Positions 8,380-15,104 of a stretch of 64,000 nucleotides of DNA are shown here, piece after piece. The position numbers were made by a program, and so were the translations under genes. Position 1 is the first letter of the stretch, and each line of letters opens with the position of its first letter. The notes beneath the pieces are model-generated. The model saw nothing but the letters and a program-made list of their open reading frames with translations, searched no databases and was not told the origin of the DNA. Origin of the DNA: an uncultured Prevotellaceae bacterium (lineage in GTDB: Bacteria; Bacteroidota; Bacteroidia; Bacteroidales; UBA3663); assembly GCA_900319235.1 (NCBI GenBank), contig ONNR01000019.1, forward strand, positions 1 to 64,000, read 5' to 3'.

Positions 8380-8400
8380 AATTGTTATTATGGGGAAGCT

Positions 8401-9309
8401 TTACCCCTCATACCCTTCCTTCATCCCCTCAATCTCCTCCATAATCCTCATTCTGAAGTCCTCGGGGGCGAGGACGGAGAGCTTGCGGCCGTGGCTGAGG
8501 ATGGCGTACATGAGGTCGTCGGTAGGATAGCAGCGGAGGGTGAAGAGTGTGGGGTCGGAAGGATCCTGGCGCTGCGAGGCGTGGAGGGGCTTGGTGAGGA
8601 GGTAGTTGACTTCGGTGCCTGTGGCACGGAGACGGATGAGGGGCACCTTGCCTGTGCCGGTGTAGATGCCGAAACAATTGGCGAAGAACTCGGCAGCATC
8701 GAAGTCCTTGGGCGGGGTGAAAGGATCGTCGGAGAGCAGCGTCATGGCGCCTTCGAAGCGGTCGAGGGCGAAGGTCTTGAGCTGGGGCTCGTCGTTCTTC
8801 TGGGCAAGGAGGTACCAGCGGCCTTCGTAGAACTTGAGGGCGTAGGGGCGCAGATGGCAGTCGTAGGCGTCGGCATCGAAGCGATGGTAGGTGGCATGGA
8901 GGCAACAATGGCTGTGAAGGGCATCGACGATGGTCTTGTAGTACTGCATGCCCTGGGGCGCAGCCTCGATGAGGACGCGGTCGCGCACGTCCTGTGCCTC
9001 GTAGATGAGTTGGCCGATGGAGAAGCTCGAGATGAGCCAGTCGGTGAGGTGCGCCTTGTCATCCTCCACATCAATGTAATAATGGTATCCACCCTTGCGC
9101 TGGCAGGATATGACGATGCCGAAGACGTCCTGTATGTAGTCGAGGTAATCGTAGAATGTCCTGTGCGCCATCGGCGAGCCGTTGCTCAAATCGGTTTCCT
9201 GCTGCCAGTAGCTACTGATCTCACGGAGGCTGAGCCTGCCATGCTTGCGGAGCAGATAGACCAGCCAAAGGCTGCTTCGCATCCGGTGATTGCTGATATT
9301 CGTTCCCAT
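8401..9309 (-). CDS. WYL-domain transcriptional regulator (YafY/PafC-like)
   Basis: 302-aa regulator. An N-terminal winged helix (about 1-70, with LREISSYWQ and RTFYDYLDYIQ) is followed by a WYL ligand-binding domain around LRPYALKFYEGRWYLLAQ and FALDRFEG (about 140-190), then a C-terminal WCX-like extension. WYL proteins bind ligands or nucleic acid and often control DNA repair or defence genes. Here the gene is divergent from recA and next to a restriction operon. A longer frame starts at 9351, but that ATG lies upstream of the -7 box at 9339-9346, so MGTNISNHRM at 9309 is the likely start. Confidence 0.85.
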   Translation of the reverse strand: MGTNISNHRMRSSLWLVYLLRKHGRLSLREISSYWQQETDLSNGSPMAHRTFYDYLDYIQDVFGIVISCQRKGGYHYYIDVEDDKAHLTDWLISSFSIGQLIYEAQDVRDRVLIEAAPQGMQYYKTIVDALHSHCCLHATYHRFDADAYDCHLRPYALKFYEGRWYLLAQKNDEPQLKTFALDRFEGAMTLLSDDPFTPPKDFDAAEFFANCFGIYTGTGKVPLIRLRATGTEVNYLLTKPLHASQRQDPSDPTLFTLRCYPTDDLMYAILSHGRKLSVLAPEDFRMRIMEEIEGMKEGYEG

Positions 9310-9338
9310 TTTGTGAAGTTTTTCATTAAAAATTGCCC

Positions 9339-9346
9339 CAAAGATA
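9339..9346 (-). promoter_or_regulatory. -7 box of the WYL regulator promoter
   Basis: TATCTTTG read on the minus strand (9346 to 9339). Transcription would start near 9332, about 23 bases before the ATG at 9309. This box decides the start codon. The -33 box is not clear. Confidence 0.6.
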
Positions 9347-9432
9347 GTCATTTTTTCGATGAAATGAAAAAAAATTGCGTCTATTTTGCATTTTTTTAAA
9401 ACTTACCCCCCATTTTTCGCACATGTTGCTCC

Positions 9433-9440
9433 TATCTTTG
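9433..9440 (+). promoter_or_regulatory. -7 box of the recA promoter
   Basis: TATCTTTG at 9433-9440, about 50 bases before the ATG at 9492. The -33 match is weak. I see no obvious LexA-type palindrome between this box and the start codon. Confidence 0.6.
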
Positions 9441-9491
9441 CATCGCGAAACAAAATCGCACATACAATCATTAACTTTATATTATGAGATT

Positions 9492-10562
9492 ATGACAAAG
9501 CAAGCAAACACAACGAACGTGAACATGCCAGAAGGCCGCATGGATGCCGTGAAGCAGGCCATGGCCAAGATCGAGAAGTCGTACGGCAAGGGAGCCATCA
9601 TGATGATGGGAGAGAACAAGCACGAGAAGGTAGAGGTGATCTCGTCGGGGTCGGTGGGACTCGACCACGCGCTGGGCGTGGGAGGCTATCCGCGCGGACG
9701 CATCGTGGAGATCTACGGCACGGAGTCGTCGGGCAAGACCACACTGGCCATCACCGCCATCGCCGAGGCGCAGAAGCAGGGAGGCATCGCAGCCTTCATC
9801 GACGCCGAACACTCGTTCGACCGCTTCTATGCCGAGAAGCTGGGCGTCGATACGACGCACCTCCTCATCGCCCAGCCCGATAACGGCGAACAGGCGCTGG
9901 AGATAGCTGAGCAGCTGATACGTTCGGCAGCCATCGACATCATCGTCATCGACTCGGTAGCAGCACTCACCCCGAAGGCAGAGATCGAGGGCGAGATGGG
10001 CGACAACAAGGTTGGCCTGCAGGCTCGCCTGATGAGCCAGGCGCTGCGCAAGCTGTCGGGCGCGATCAGCCAGACCAACACGTGCTGCATCTTCATCAAC
10101 CAGCTGCGCCAGAAGATTGGCGTGATGTTCGGCCCCTCCGAGGTGACCACGGGCGGCCTCGCGCTGAAGTACTACGCTTCGGTACGCCTCGACGTGCGCC
10201 GACTGACGTCGCTGAAGGATGGCGAACATGTGCTGGGTAACCGCGTGAGTGTCAAGGTGGTGAAGAACAAGGTGGCGCCTCCGTTCCTCAAGACCGAGTT
10301 CGACCTGATCTTCGGCGTGGGCATCGACCGTATGGCCGAGGTGCTCGACCTGGCGACCGAGGGCAACATCATCAAGAAGAACGGCTCGTTCTATCGCTAC
10401 GACACTCGTCCACTGGCGCAGGGACGTGCGGCCACCATCCAGATGTTGCGCGACACGCCCGAACTGGCTGAGGAGATCGAGGCGAAGGTGCGGAACATCG
10501 GCGTCGTCCTCCCCGCGACGGGAGAGAGTGAGGAGGAGAATACACCTTTTGATCCCGATTGA
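9492..10562 (+). CDS. recA: Recombinase RecA
   Basis: DNA strand-exchange ATPase (356 aa), central to recombination and the SOS response. Walker A is GTESSGKTT with Lys82. The Walker B region [21 protein letters not shown], the loop 1 and loop 2 region with [12 protein letters not shown] and [12 protein letters not shown], and an acidic C-terminus are all present. The upstream extension of the frame (from 9375) overlaps the promoter, so I start at [10 protein letters not shown]. This is a core chromosomal gene and the most reliable anchor in this part of the window. RecA would also trigger autocleavage of the S24 protein encoded at 11209. Confidence 0.97.
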   Translation: MTKQANTTNVNMPEGRMDAVKQAMAKIEKSYGKGAIMMMGENKHEKVEVISSGSVGLDHALGVGGYPRGRIVEIYGTESSGKTTLAITAIAEAQKQGGIAAFIDAEHSFDRFYAEKLGVDTTHLLIAQPDNGEQALEIAEQLIRSAAIDIIVIDSVAALTPKAEIEGEMGDNKVGLQARLMSQALRKLSGAISQTNTCCIFINQLRQKIGVMFGPSEVTTGGLALKYYASVRLDVRRLTSLKDGEHVLGNRVSVKVVKNKVAPPFLKTEFDLIFGVGIDRMAEVLDLATEGNIIKKNGSFYRYDTRPLAQGRAATIQMLRDTPELAEEIEAKVRNIGVVLPATGESEEENTPFDPD

Positions 10563-10612
10563 TCGTGGTTTATCACGAATTTGCGAATTATTTCAAAGAA
10601 GGCGAAAAATGA

Positions 10613-10738
10613 ATTTATGAAGATGGTGCTGCTCGATAGCAGCACTGATGTATAGGCTGTAAACGCCACCTGAAAGCGAGCTTTCATTTGTCGCTTCCAT
10701 CCCATCCATCACCCCTTTGGGGCTACATCTTCATAAAT
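10613..10738. ncRNA. Multi-stem palindromic element A downstream of recA
   Basis: Perfect 13-nt outer arms (ATTTATGAAGATG at 10613-10625, CATCTTCATAAAT at 10726-10738) enclose several smaller hairpins: GTGCTGCT/AGCAGCAC, GAAAGC/GCTTTC and CCCC/GGGG. This is a folded, branched structure if transcribed. Its architecture (long outer stem, three or four inner hairpins) matches elements B (11025) and F (17732). Function unknown. The rest of 10739-11024 contains only the dispersed repeat at 10938-10972 and AT-rich sequence. Confidence 0.5.
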
Positions 10739-10937
10739 CAAAAATGGCTTCGCAGAAAAATCTTAAAAATAATTCTATCCCAATCTATTATGGATAAAAT
10801 TCTGCTTGTACTTATAAAGGGCACACAGATGGCACTGATAGCACAGATTTTTGATTTTTAACGTTAATGCCCATTAATGAATCGTTAATTATTCGTTAAT
10901 GAAATAACAAGGCAATGGGCAACATGCATTAATGACT

Positions 10938-10972
10938 AATTAACGGCCAATTATACGGTCATTAACGTTAAA
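10938..10972. repeat. Dispersed 35-bp repeat, copy 1
   Basis: Begins TAATTAACGG and ends TTAACGTTAA. A second copy with a few changes is at 41530-41564. It lies in an AT-rich stretch (10860-10975) with several TTAACG/CGTTAA motifs. Confidence 0.6.
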
Positions 10973-11024
10973 GAAAAAATGGACAAACAAATATATTTCA
11001 GTATTTTTCTGTGAAACGATTTTT

Positions 11025-11153
11025 GAGGGAATTGAATGAATGCCACGAAGTGGTGCTGAATGGCTGACAGTCAGCAGATGGAAGCTTGCTTACAGATGGT
11101 GAATGTAAGCCAGGCAGCAGAGTCGCCATCGGGCGACTCCATTCAATTCCCTC
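11025..11153. ncRNA. Multi-stem palindromic element B before the S24 gene
   Basis: Perfect 14-nt outer arms (GAGGGAATTGAATG / CATTCAATTCCCTC) enclose GCCAC/GTGGT, GCTTAC/GTAAGC and GAGTCGCC/GGGCGACTC hairpins. It is related to element F at 17732-17859: both contain AGCTTGCT(T/C)ACAGATGGTGAA, both follow a block reading GTGAAACGATTTT, and both are followed by CCATTTTTCATCTT and a start codon about 50 bases on. This suggests a leader RNA or a mobile palindrome. Confidence 0.55.
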
Positions 11154-11208
11154 CATTTTTCATCTTCTTTTTTGAAGATAAATCATTGAAAGTTGCCTTT
11201 ATTGAGAA

Positions 11209-12147
11209 ATGAAGATTGAAGTGAAACGTTATGAGGGTCCGTGGCCTGAGAGTGCACGGATCCTGGACCCTGAGGAAAAGGTGCTGCTGGCCACTGGAGC
11301 TATCGGAGCAGGACCATTCACAGGCGTGGTGGAAGGTCTTGAGAATGTTGCGCTCGGGTCGCTGCTGGGCAACATGGGCACACTGGTGACGATACCCGTG
11401 GATGGTGACTCGATGTCGGGCGCGGGCATCCTCGACGGCGATACTGCGGTGCTGGACATCGACGTGTCGCGTGTGCAGAACGGCGACTGCGTGGCTGTGA
11501 AGTACGACGGCGGATTCTCGCTGAAGTATATCCGTCAGGATGAGGAGGGCACCTGGCTCATCCCCGACAACCCGAACCTGAAGCCGATGAAGTTCGTGGC
11601 GCCCGAGAAGCCCGAGATCTGCGGCATCTGCATTGCCGTCTTTTCGCAACGCCCGAGGCTGAGTCACGACCGCTTTGCGCGCATCAGGAACAGTGCTCTG
11701 GGTGTCGATGTGTTCGGCAACAAGGAGGGCTCCGGCACCAGCCCGCGGACGGTGGAATGCAGCAAGGAGATGCAGCGACGAATGGCCTTCCGCAAGAGCC
11801 TCGTGGAGCTCTTCAACCGCAAGAACGGCAAGGGGCAACTGCTCTTCACGAAGAAGGTGCAGTGGGTGGCCATCTTTCGCGTTGCCATCGAGCGTGGCTT
11901 TGCCTTCGAACTGGACTATGCGGGCTTTGAGAATTACCTGAAGTTCATCGAGCTCACCGACCTGCCGGTACCCTTCGACAAGGACATTCTGCGAAAGACC
12001 GACTTCGGTGTGTACCGTATGCCCATCAAGGAGTGGACTGCCGAACGCTATATCGAACGCAATATGGCGAAGACTGCACAGCCCTTCTTTGCAACGAACG
12101 ACGTCGCCAACACCTTCCTCGAAATCCTTGACAAGAACTTGAACTAA
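11209..12147 (+). CDS. S24/LexA-UmuD-like self-cleaving protein with extra C-terminal domain
   Basis: 312 aa. The first half is a LexA/UmuD-type serine protease fold. Catalytic Ser68 lies in VDGDSMSGAGILDGD and the general base Lys106 in FSLKYI, 38 residues apart as in UmuD. An Ala-Gly pair in GAIGAGPF (about 25-31) is a plausible autocleavage site. There is no N-terminal helix-turn-helix, so it is more UmuD-like than LexA-like. Residues about 150-312 form a second domain that I do not recognise. It follows element B and is the first gene of the island next to recA. Likely role: RecA-responsive switch for the island (inference). Confidence 0.75.
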   Translation: MKIEVKRYEGPWPESARILDPEEKVLLATGAIGAGPFTGVVEGLENVALGSLLGNMGTLVTIPVDGDSMSGAGILDGDTAVLDIDVSRVQNGDCVAVKYDGGFSLKYIRQDEEGTWLIPDNPNLKPMKFVAPEKPEICGICIAVFSQRPRLSHDRFARIRNSALGVDVFGNKEGSGTSPRTVECSKEMQRRMAFRKSLVELFNRKNGKGQLLFTKKVQWVAIFRVAIERGFAFELDYAGFENYLKFIELTDLPVPFDKDILRKTDFGVYRMPIKEWTAERYIERNMAKTAQPFFATNDVANTFLEILDKNLN

Positions 12148-12160
12148 GTTGGCGAAAATT

Positions 12161-12224
12161 CCGCGGACGATTCCGCATACGATTCCATTTTTCCGCGGAC
12201 GATTCCGCATACGATTCCATTTTT
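12161..12224. repeat. Two tandem copies of a 32-bp unit
   Basis: 12161-12192 and 12193-12224 are identical; the unit begins CCGCGGACGATTCCGCATAC. A third partial motif (CCG..GATTCC) follows before the terminator. Confidence 0.9.
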
Positions 12225-12234
12225 CCGTGCTTGA

Positions 12235-12272
12235 TTCCTATCTGACATTTTTTGTTGGATAGGAATTTTTTT
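12235..12272 (+). terminator. Rho-independent terminator after the S24 gene
   Basis: TTCCTATC (12235-12242) pairs with GATAGGAA (12258-12265), followed by seven T. Confidence 0.75.
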
Positions 12273-12277
12273 GTTCC

Positions 12278-12285
12278 TATCTTTG
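12278..12285 (+). promoter_or_regulatory. -7 box of the next island transcript
   Basis: TATCTTTG at 12278-12285, immediately after the terminator. Transcription would start near 12292 and read the 87-aa gene. Confidence 0.55.
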
Positions 12286-12346
12286 CATCGCCGAAACAGA
12301 AGATGGGCCCTCTTCGTGGATCGGCATTATGTTTTACCCTTTAATA

Positions 12347-12610
12347 ATGTATAAGGAAATGACTGAAAAGATATACGGCAAGTTCACCCAGAAGGGCATT
12401 GTCTCGGAGGTGAAGCCAAGCGCGGATCAAGAACCGCGGATGATGCGGCAGATGACCTTCCTGCCCGAAGGTCTGAAGAACGAATCGACGATCCTGGTCA
12501 ATCAGGACGAGGCTGCGGGCATCGTGCTCGATGTACGGATGTGGGTCGAGGTGCGGAAGGCTGGCGACGTCTGGTTCGTTGAGAGTTTCGGGTACGAACT
12601 AAAGCCTTAA
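12347..12610 (+). CDS. Small protein of unknown function
   Basis: About 87 aa starting MYKEMTEKIYGKF. ATG 12329 and ATG 12359 are alternative starts. The product looks like a small all-beta protein (alternating hydrophobic strands, ILVNQDEAAGIVLDVRMWVEV). An OB-fold-like single-strand-binding role is possible but is only a guess from composition. It has its own promoter and sits between the S24 gene and the antirepressor. No family recognised. Confidence 0.55.
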   Translation: MYKEMTEKIYGKFTQKGIVSEVKPSADQEPRMMRQMTFLPEGLKNESTILVNQDEAAGIVLDVRMWVEVRKAGDVWFVESFGYELKP

Positions 12611-12622
12611 AGAAAGGTGAAA

Positions 12623-12720
12623 ATGGATTGGAGACATGGGCTTCAATAGCCCGTCTCTCAATCCGGAAAATGAGCAGGTCCAATACCTGCAGAAAATCGC
12701 ACTTCGTGCGGAAAATCCAT
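12623..12720. ncRNA. Multi-stem palindromic element C
   Basis: Outer arms ATGGATT / AATCCAT enclose GGGCT/AGCCC within GAGAC/GTCTC, then GCAGGT/ACCTGC and CGCAC/GTGCG. More hairpins follow up to the antirepressor gene: GAAAATTT-type arms near 12790, TGCTGCC/GGCAGCA at about 12819-12837, and ACAACC/GGTTGT at about 12849-12880. The whole 12611-12927 gap therefore has dense secondary structure and no gene. Confidence 0.45.
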
Positions 12721-12927
12721 CCGGCTCCTGTTATAATTCCGAAAAAACACGAAAAAACGAAAAGGACGAAAAATGAGGAATGGGACTAGCAAAAATTTTC
12801 TGCGATAGCAATTTTCTGCTGCCATTGAGGCAGCACATTTTCCGGCAGAAACAACCAGGCCATTGGGGCCGAGGTTGTCTGCCATTTTCTCCTTACTTAT
12901 TATAATTTAATAATAACTTTAAATCAT

Positions 12928-13821
12928 ATGAATAATTTTGAAATAACTAAGTCGGAGCTGTTCAAGCATCCGAAGTTCGGAAACCTGCGGGTGATGACCG
13001 ATGAGAAGGGGGATCCGTGGTTCGTGGGAAAGGTCGTTGCAGAGGTTCTCGGATATAAGAATCCAGCTGAAGCTATAAGTGATCATGTCGTGAGCGGAGA
13101 CCGTAAGACATTGATTTTCAAAGATTATAGCAAAACGCTATTAACTAAACTATGGCAAGGCAAGGATTTTAGGCCTAAGATTCTCATCAACGAGTCGGGA
13201 CTCTATTCCCTCATCCTTGCCTCCAAGCTCCCTTCTGCCATCGAGTTCAAGCATTGGGTGACAAGCGAGGTGCTTCCACAGATTCGACGCACGGGAGGAT
13301 ACATCCCGACACACGATGGAGAGGGCAAGCCTTATAGCGACCTCGAGATTATGTCGCTGGCATTCCAGATTCACGAGCGAACCATCGCCGAACGTGACCG
13401 CAAGATTGCCGAGCAGGACGAGACCATCCGCGTACTGGAGCCGAAGGCCACCTATTGCGACGAGGTGCTGGAGAGTGTGAACTGCATGACGATGACCCAG
13501 GTTGCGAAGGAGCACGGCACGACCCACGCGGGGCTGACGAAGATGCTGCACGAGAAGGGCGTGATCTACCTGCAGAGCGGACAATGGATGCTCTATGTCG
13601 ACTTCTGCAACCACGGGCTGACACGCAATCGCACGCATTCCTATCACGACTCATTGGGAGTGACTCATTCGCACAGCTATCTGGTGTGGACCGAGAAGGG
13701 TCGGATGTTCCTTGATGGCATCCTGCGTCGCGATCTGAGCCCGAAGGAGGCACTCAGGCAGGTGGAGCAGACGGGCGTGCCCCATATCTCGAATCACGTC
13801 CAGCTTGAAATCAATTTCTAA
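12928..13821 (+). CDS. BRO/KilA-N-type phage antirepressor
   Basis: 297 aa. The N-terminal BRO-N domain (about 1-115) contains VVAEVLGYKNPAEAI and LILASKLPSAIEFKHWVTSEVLPQIRRTGGY, hallmarks of Bro/antirepressor proteins. A short coiled coil (about 145-170) follows, then an ANT/KilAC-like C-terminal domain (about 175-285) with MTMTQVAKEHGTTHAGLTKML and a GQWMLY motif. Such proteins bind DNA or repressors and drive prophage induction. With the S24 protein upstream this gives a phage-like regulatory pair. ATG 12928 follows an AT-rich leader. Confidence 0.88.
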   Translation: MNNFEITKSELFKHPKFGNLRVMTDEKGDPWFVGKVVAEVLGYKNPAEAISDHVVSGDRKTLIFKDYSKTLLTKLWQGKDFRPKILINESGLYSLILASKLPSAIEFKHWVTSEVLPQIRRTGGYIPTHDGEGKPYSDLEIMSLAFQIHERTIAERDRKIAEQDETIRVLEPKATYCDEVLESVNCMTMTQVAKEHGTTHAGLTKMLHEKGVIYLQSGQWMLYVDFCNHGLTRNRTHSYHDSLGVTHSHSYLVWTEKGRMFLDGILRRDLSPKEALRQVEQTGVPHISNHVQLEINF

Positions 13822-13830
13822 TCTCTTTTA

Positions 13831-13951
13831 TATCCTTCGGATAGAAATCTTTGAGGAAATCTGATGTGGAAATGGAGGTTTGTCCCTACAAAAGCTTGAC
13901 CACGTTTTATTTCCTCCAAAGATTTCCACAAAGATTTCTTGCCGTAGGCAA
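13831..13951 (+). ncRNA. Structured leader element D (copy 1 of a paired family)
   Basis: Order: hairpin TATCC-TTC-GGATA (13831-13843); a long stem between GAAATCTTTGAGGAAAT (13844-13860) and ATTTCCTCCAAAGATTTC (13910-13926 region); internal block GTGGAAATGGAG..TTTGTCCCTA; hairpin TTGCC-GTA-GGCAA (13939-13951). The start codon of the 136-aa gene follows 18 bases later. The same parts in the same order form element E at 14562-14682. The first hairpin differs by a compensatory pair change (TATCC/GGATA versus TAACC/GGTTA), direct evidence for a selected stem. Confidence 0.65.
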
Positions 13952-13969
13952 TAATACTGAATGTGAATT

Positions 13970-14380
13970 ATGAAGACAGAATATAATCAGTTGAAGCTGT
14001 CCAACCGCAAGGGGAGGCTCTTCGAATACGAGAGTCTTGAAAAGTTCTATGCAATGGTGCTTAACACCTGGCGTGGTGAGTATCCCGACGGGAAGATTGA
14101 CTATATGCGTTTCCTTATGGACTGGACGCGACTTTCGGGAGCTGAGATCTATCGCATCACCGAGGATATGATGAATCAGGTTGATATGGGCGTTTCGGTA
14201 ATGGATTGCACCATTGTCGTTGTGGATTGGAACAATTACAACGAGTGCCTGAGGAAGCTGAACTATCTGATGTCGGCCCTCTGCTACTGTGTGAATCGTG
14301 AAGAGTGTTTCAGGGCAAAGGAGTTCATAAAGGCGTTTAACCGTATTTACGCCCGTTTCCATGAAGCAGATAATCATTGA
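13970..14380 (+). CDS. Small island protein, paralogue of the 126-aa protein at 18236
   Basis: 136 aa, soluble, unknown function. It is related to the protein at 18236-18616: both have FY.. .VL, then YPDGKIDYMRFLMDWTRLSG here against FPRGYIDYKVFLYDYTTLRG there, then an aromatic-rich second half ending in a helix. The two flank the primase at a distance, suggesting duplication within the island. It is preceded by structured element D. The last 20 bases overlap the start of the 58-aa frame. Confidence 0.7.
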   Translation: MKTEYNQLKLSNRKGRLFEYESLEKFYAMVLNTWRGEYPDGKIDYMRFLMDWTRLSGAEIYRITEDMMNQVDMGVSVMDCTIVVVDWNNYNECLRKLNYLMSALCYCVNREECFRAKEFIKAFNRIYARFHEADNH

Positions 14381-14537
14381 CCAGAAGACGCGCAGCGAGG
14401 TGAAGATGTTGTTTGGATTGAATGCGTCGCAAATGTCTCACGTGCTGCATTTTGAATCAAACAGCATCCGAGCACGCAAAGCAAGGTCATACATCCTGAA
14501 CTTTCGAGACTTCCACTTCGTGAATAACGAAACTTAA
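14361..14537 (+). CDS. 58-residue basic protein overlapping the previous gene
   Basis: ATG 14361 to TAA 14537, beginning MKQIIIDQKTRSEVK and rich in Arg and His (SIRARKARSYILNFRDF). It overlaps the end of the upstream gene by 20 bp in another frame, which suggests translational coupling. The LFGLNASQMSHVLHF stretch could be a short helix-turn-helix-like unit, but I do not recognise a family. Confidence 0.5.
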   Translation: MKQIIIDQKTRSEVKMLFGLNASQMSHVLHFESNSIRARKARSYILNFRDFHFVNNET

Positions 14538-14561
14538 AAAAGCCATCCGGTTCCGAGGGGA

Positions 14562-14682
14562 TAACCTTCGGTTAGAAATCAAGGAGGAAATCTAGTGTGG
14601 AAATGGAGTTTTGTCCCTAAAAATCCGTGACCAGCATAAATTTCCTCAAAAGATTTCCTCAAAGATTTCTTGCCGTAGGCAA
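14562..14682 (+). ncRNA. Structured leader element E (copy 2 of a paired family)
   Basis: Same architecture as element D: hairpin TAACC-TTC-GGTTA (14562-14574), stem between GAAATC..GGAGGAAAT (14575-14590) and AAATTTCCTCAAAAGATTTCC (about 14638-14658), block GTGGAAATGGAGTTTTGTCCCTA, and TTGCC-GTA-GGCAA at 14670-14682. It lies 43 bases before the 91-aa gene. Confidence 0.65.
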
Positions 14683-14725
14683 TAATAATGAAATAATTAC
14701 TTAATATTTAAACAAATGTAAGAAA

Positions 14726-15001
14726 ATGAATAAAATGAACTTAGAGCCAGGTGTCAAGTACCGTGGCACCGGCTGGATCAACGAGTATGGAGAATTTCAA
14801 TTTCAGCCGGAACAGAAGGGCAGCAAGCCCAGCAATCTGAAGATAGTGCACCAAGAGGGTGACTTCGTGATCTACGAGAGTGCTCACCTTTGGCAGGTGA
14901 AGGTGAACTTGAAGAAGACGATGATCAACTCGTTGCAGCTGATGCAAATCTTCTCTTCTGCTTGCGGCATGCTCTACAAGTACATTAACAAGAATAATTA
15001 A
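14726..15001 (+). CDS. Small protein of unknown function
   Basis: 91 aa, starting MNKMNLEPGVKYRGTGW (second ATG at 14735). The first 60 residues look like beta strands and the last 30 like a helix with conserved-looking IFSSACGMLYKYI. It is preceded by structured leader E and followed by the AT-rich hairpin and the primase-helicase gene. No family recognised. Confidence 0.6.
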   Translation: MNKMNLEPGVKYRGTGWINEYGEFQFQPEQKGSKPSNLKIVHQEGDFVIYESAHLWQVKVNLKKTMINSLQLMQIFSSACGMLYKYINKNN

Positions 15002-15008
15002 TTTATCA

Positions 15009-15087
15009 ATCAAGAATTAGAGAATTAGAGAATTGATTTTGAGCACAATAAGCATAATACTAATTCTTAAATTCTCAAATTCTTGAT
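15009..15087. terminator. AT-rich inverted repeat before the primase gene
   Basis: ATCAAGAATT (15009-15018) and AATTCTTGAT (15078-15087) are perfect arms. Inside, GAGAATTAGAGAATT faces AATTCTTAAATTCTC. This is a long weak hairpin that could end the upstream transcript. Confidence 0.4.
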
Positions 15088-15104
15088 AAAAATAAAAGAA
15101 CAAT

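Noticed and set aside
9310-9351. Longer start (MTIFGAIF) for the WYL regulator
   Set aside because: It begins upstream of the -7 promoter box, so it would not be transcribed.
10860-10975. Replication origin near recA
   Set aside because: AT-rich with TTAACG repeats but no DnaA boxes of the TTATCCACA type, and no dnaA or dnaN nearby; a related repeat occurs at 41530.
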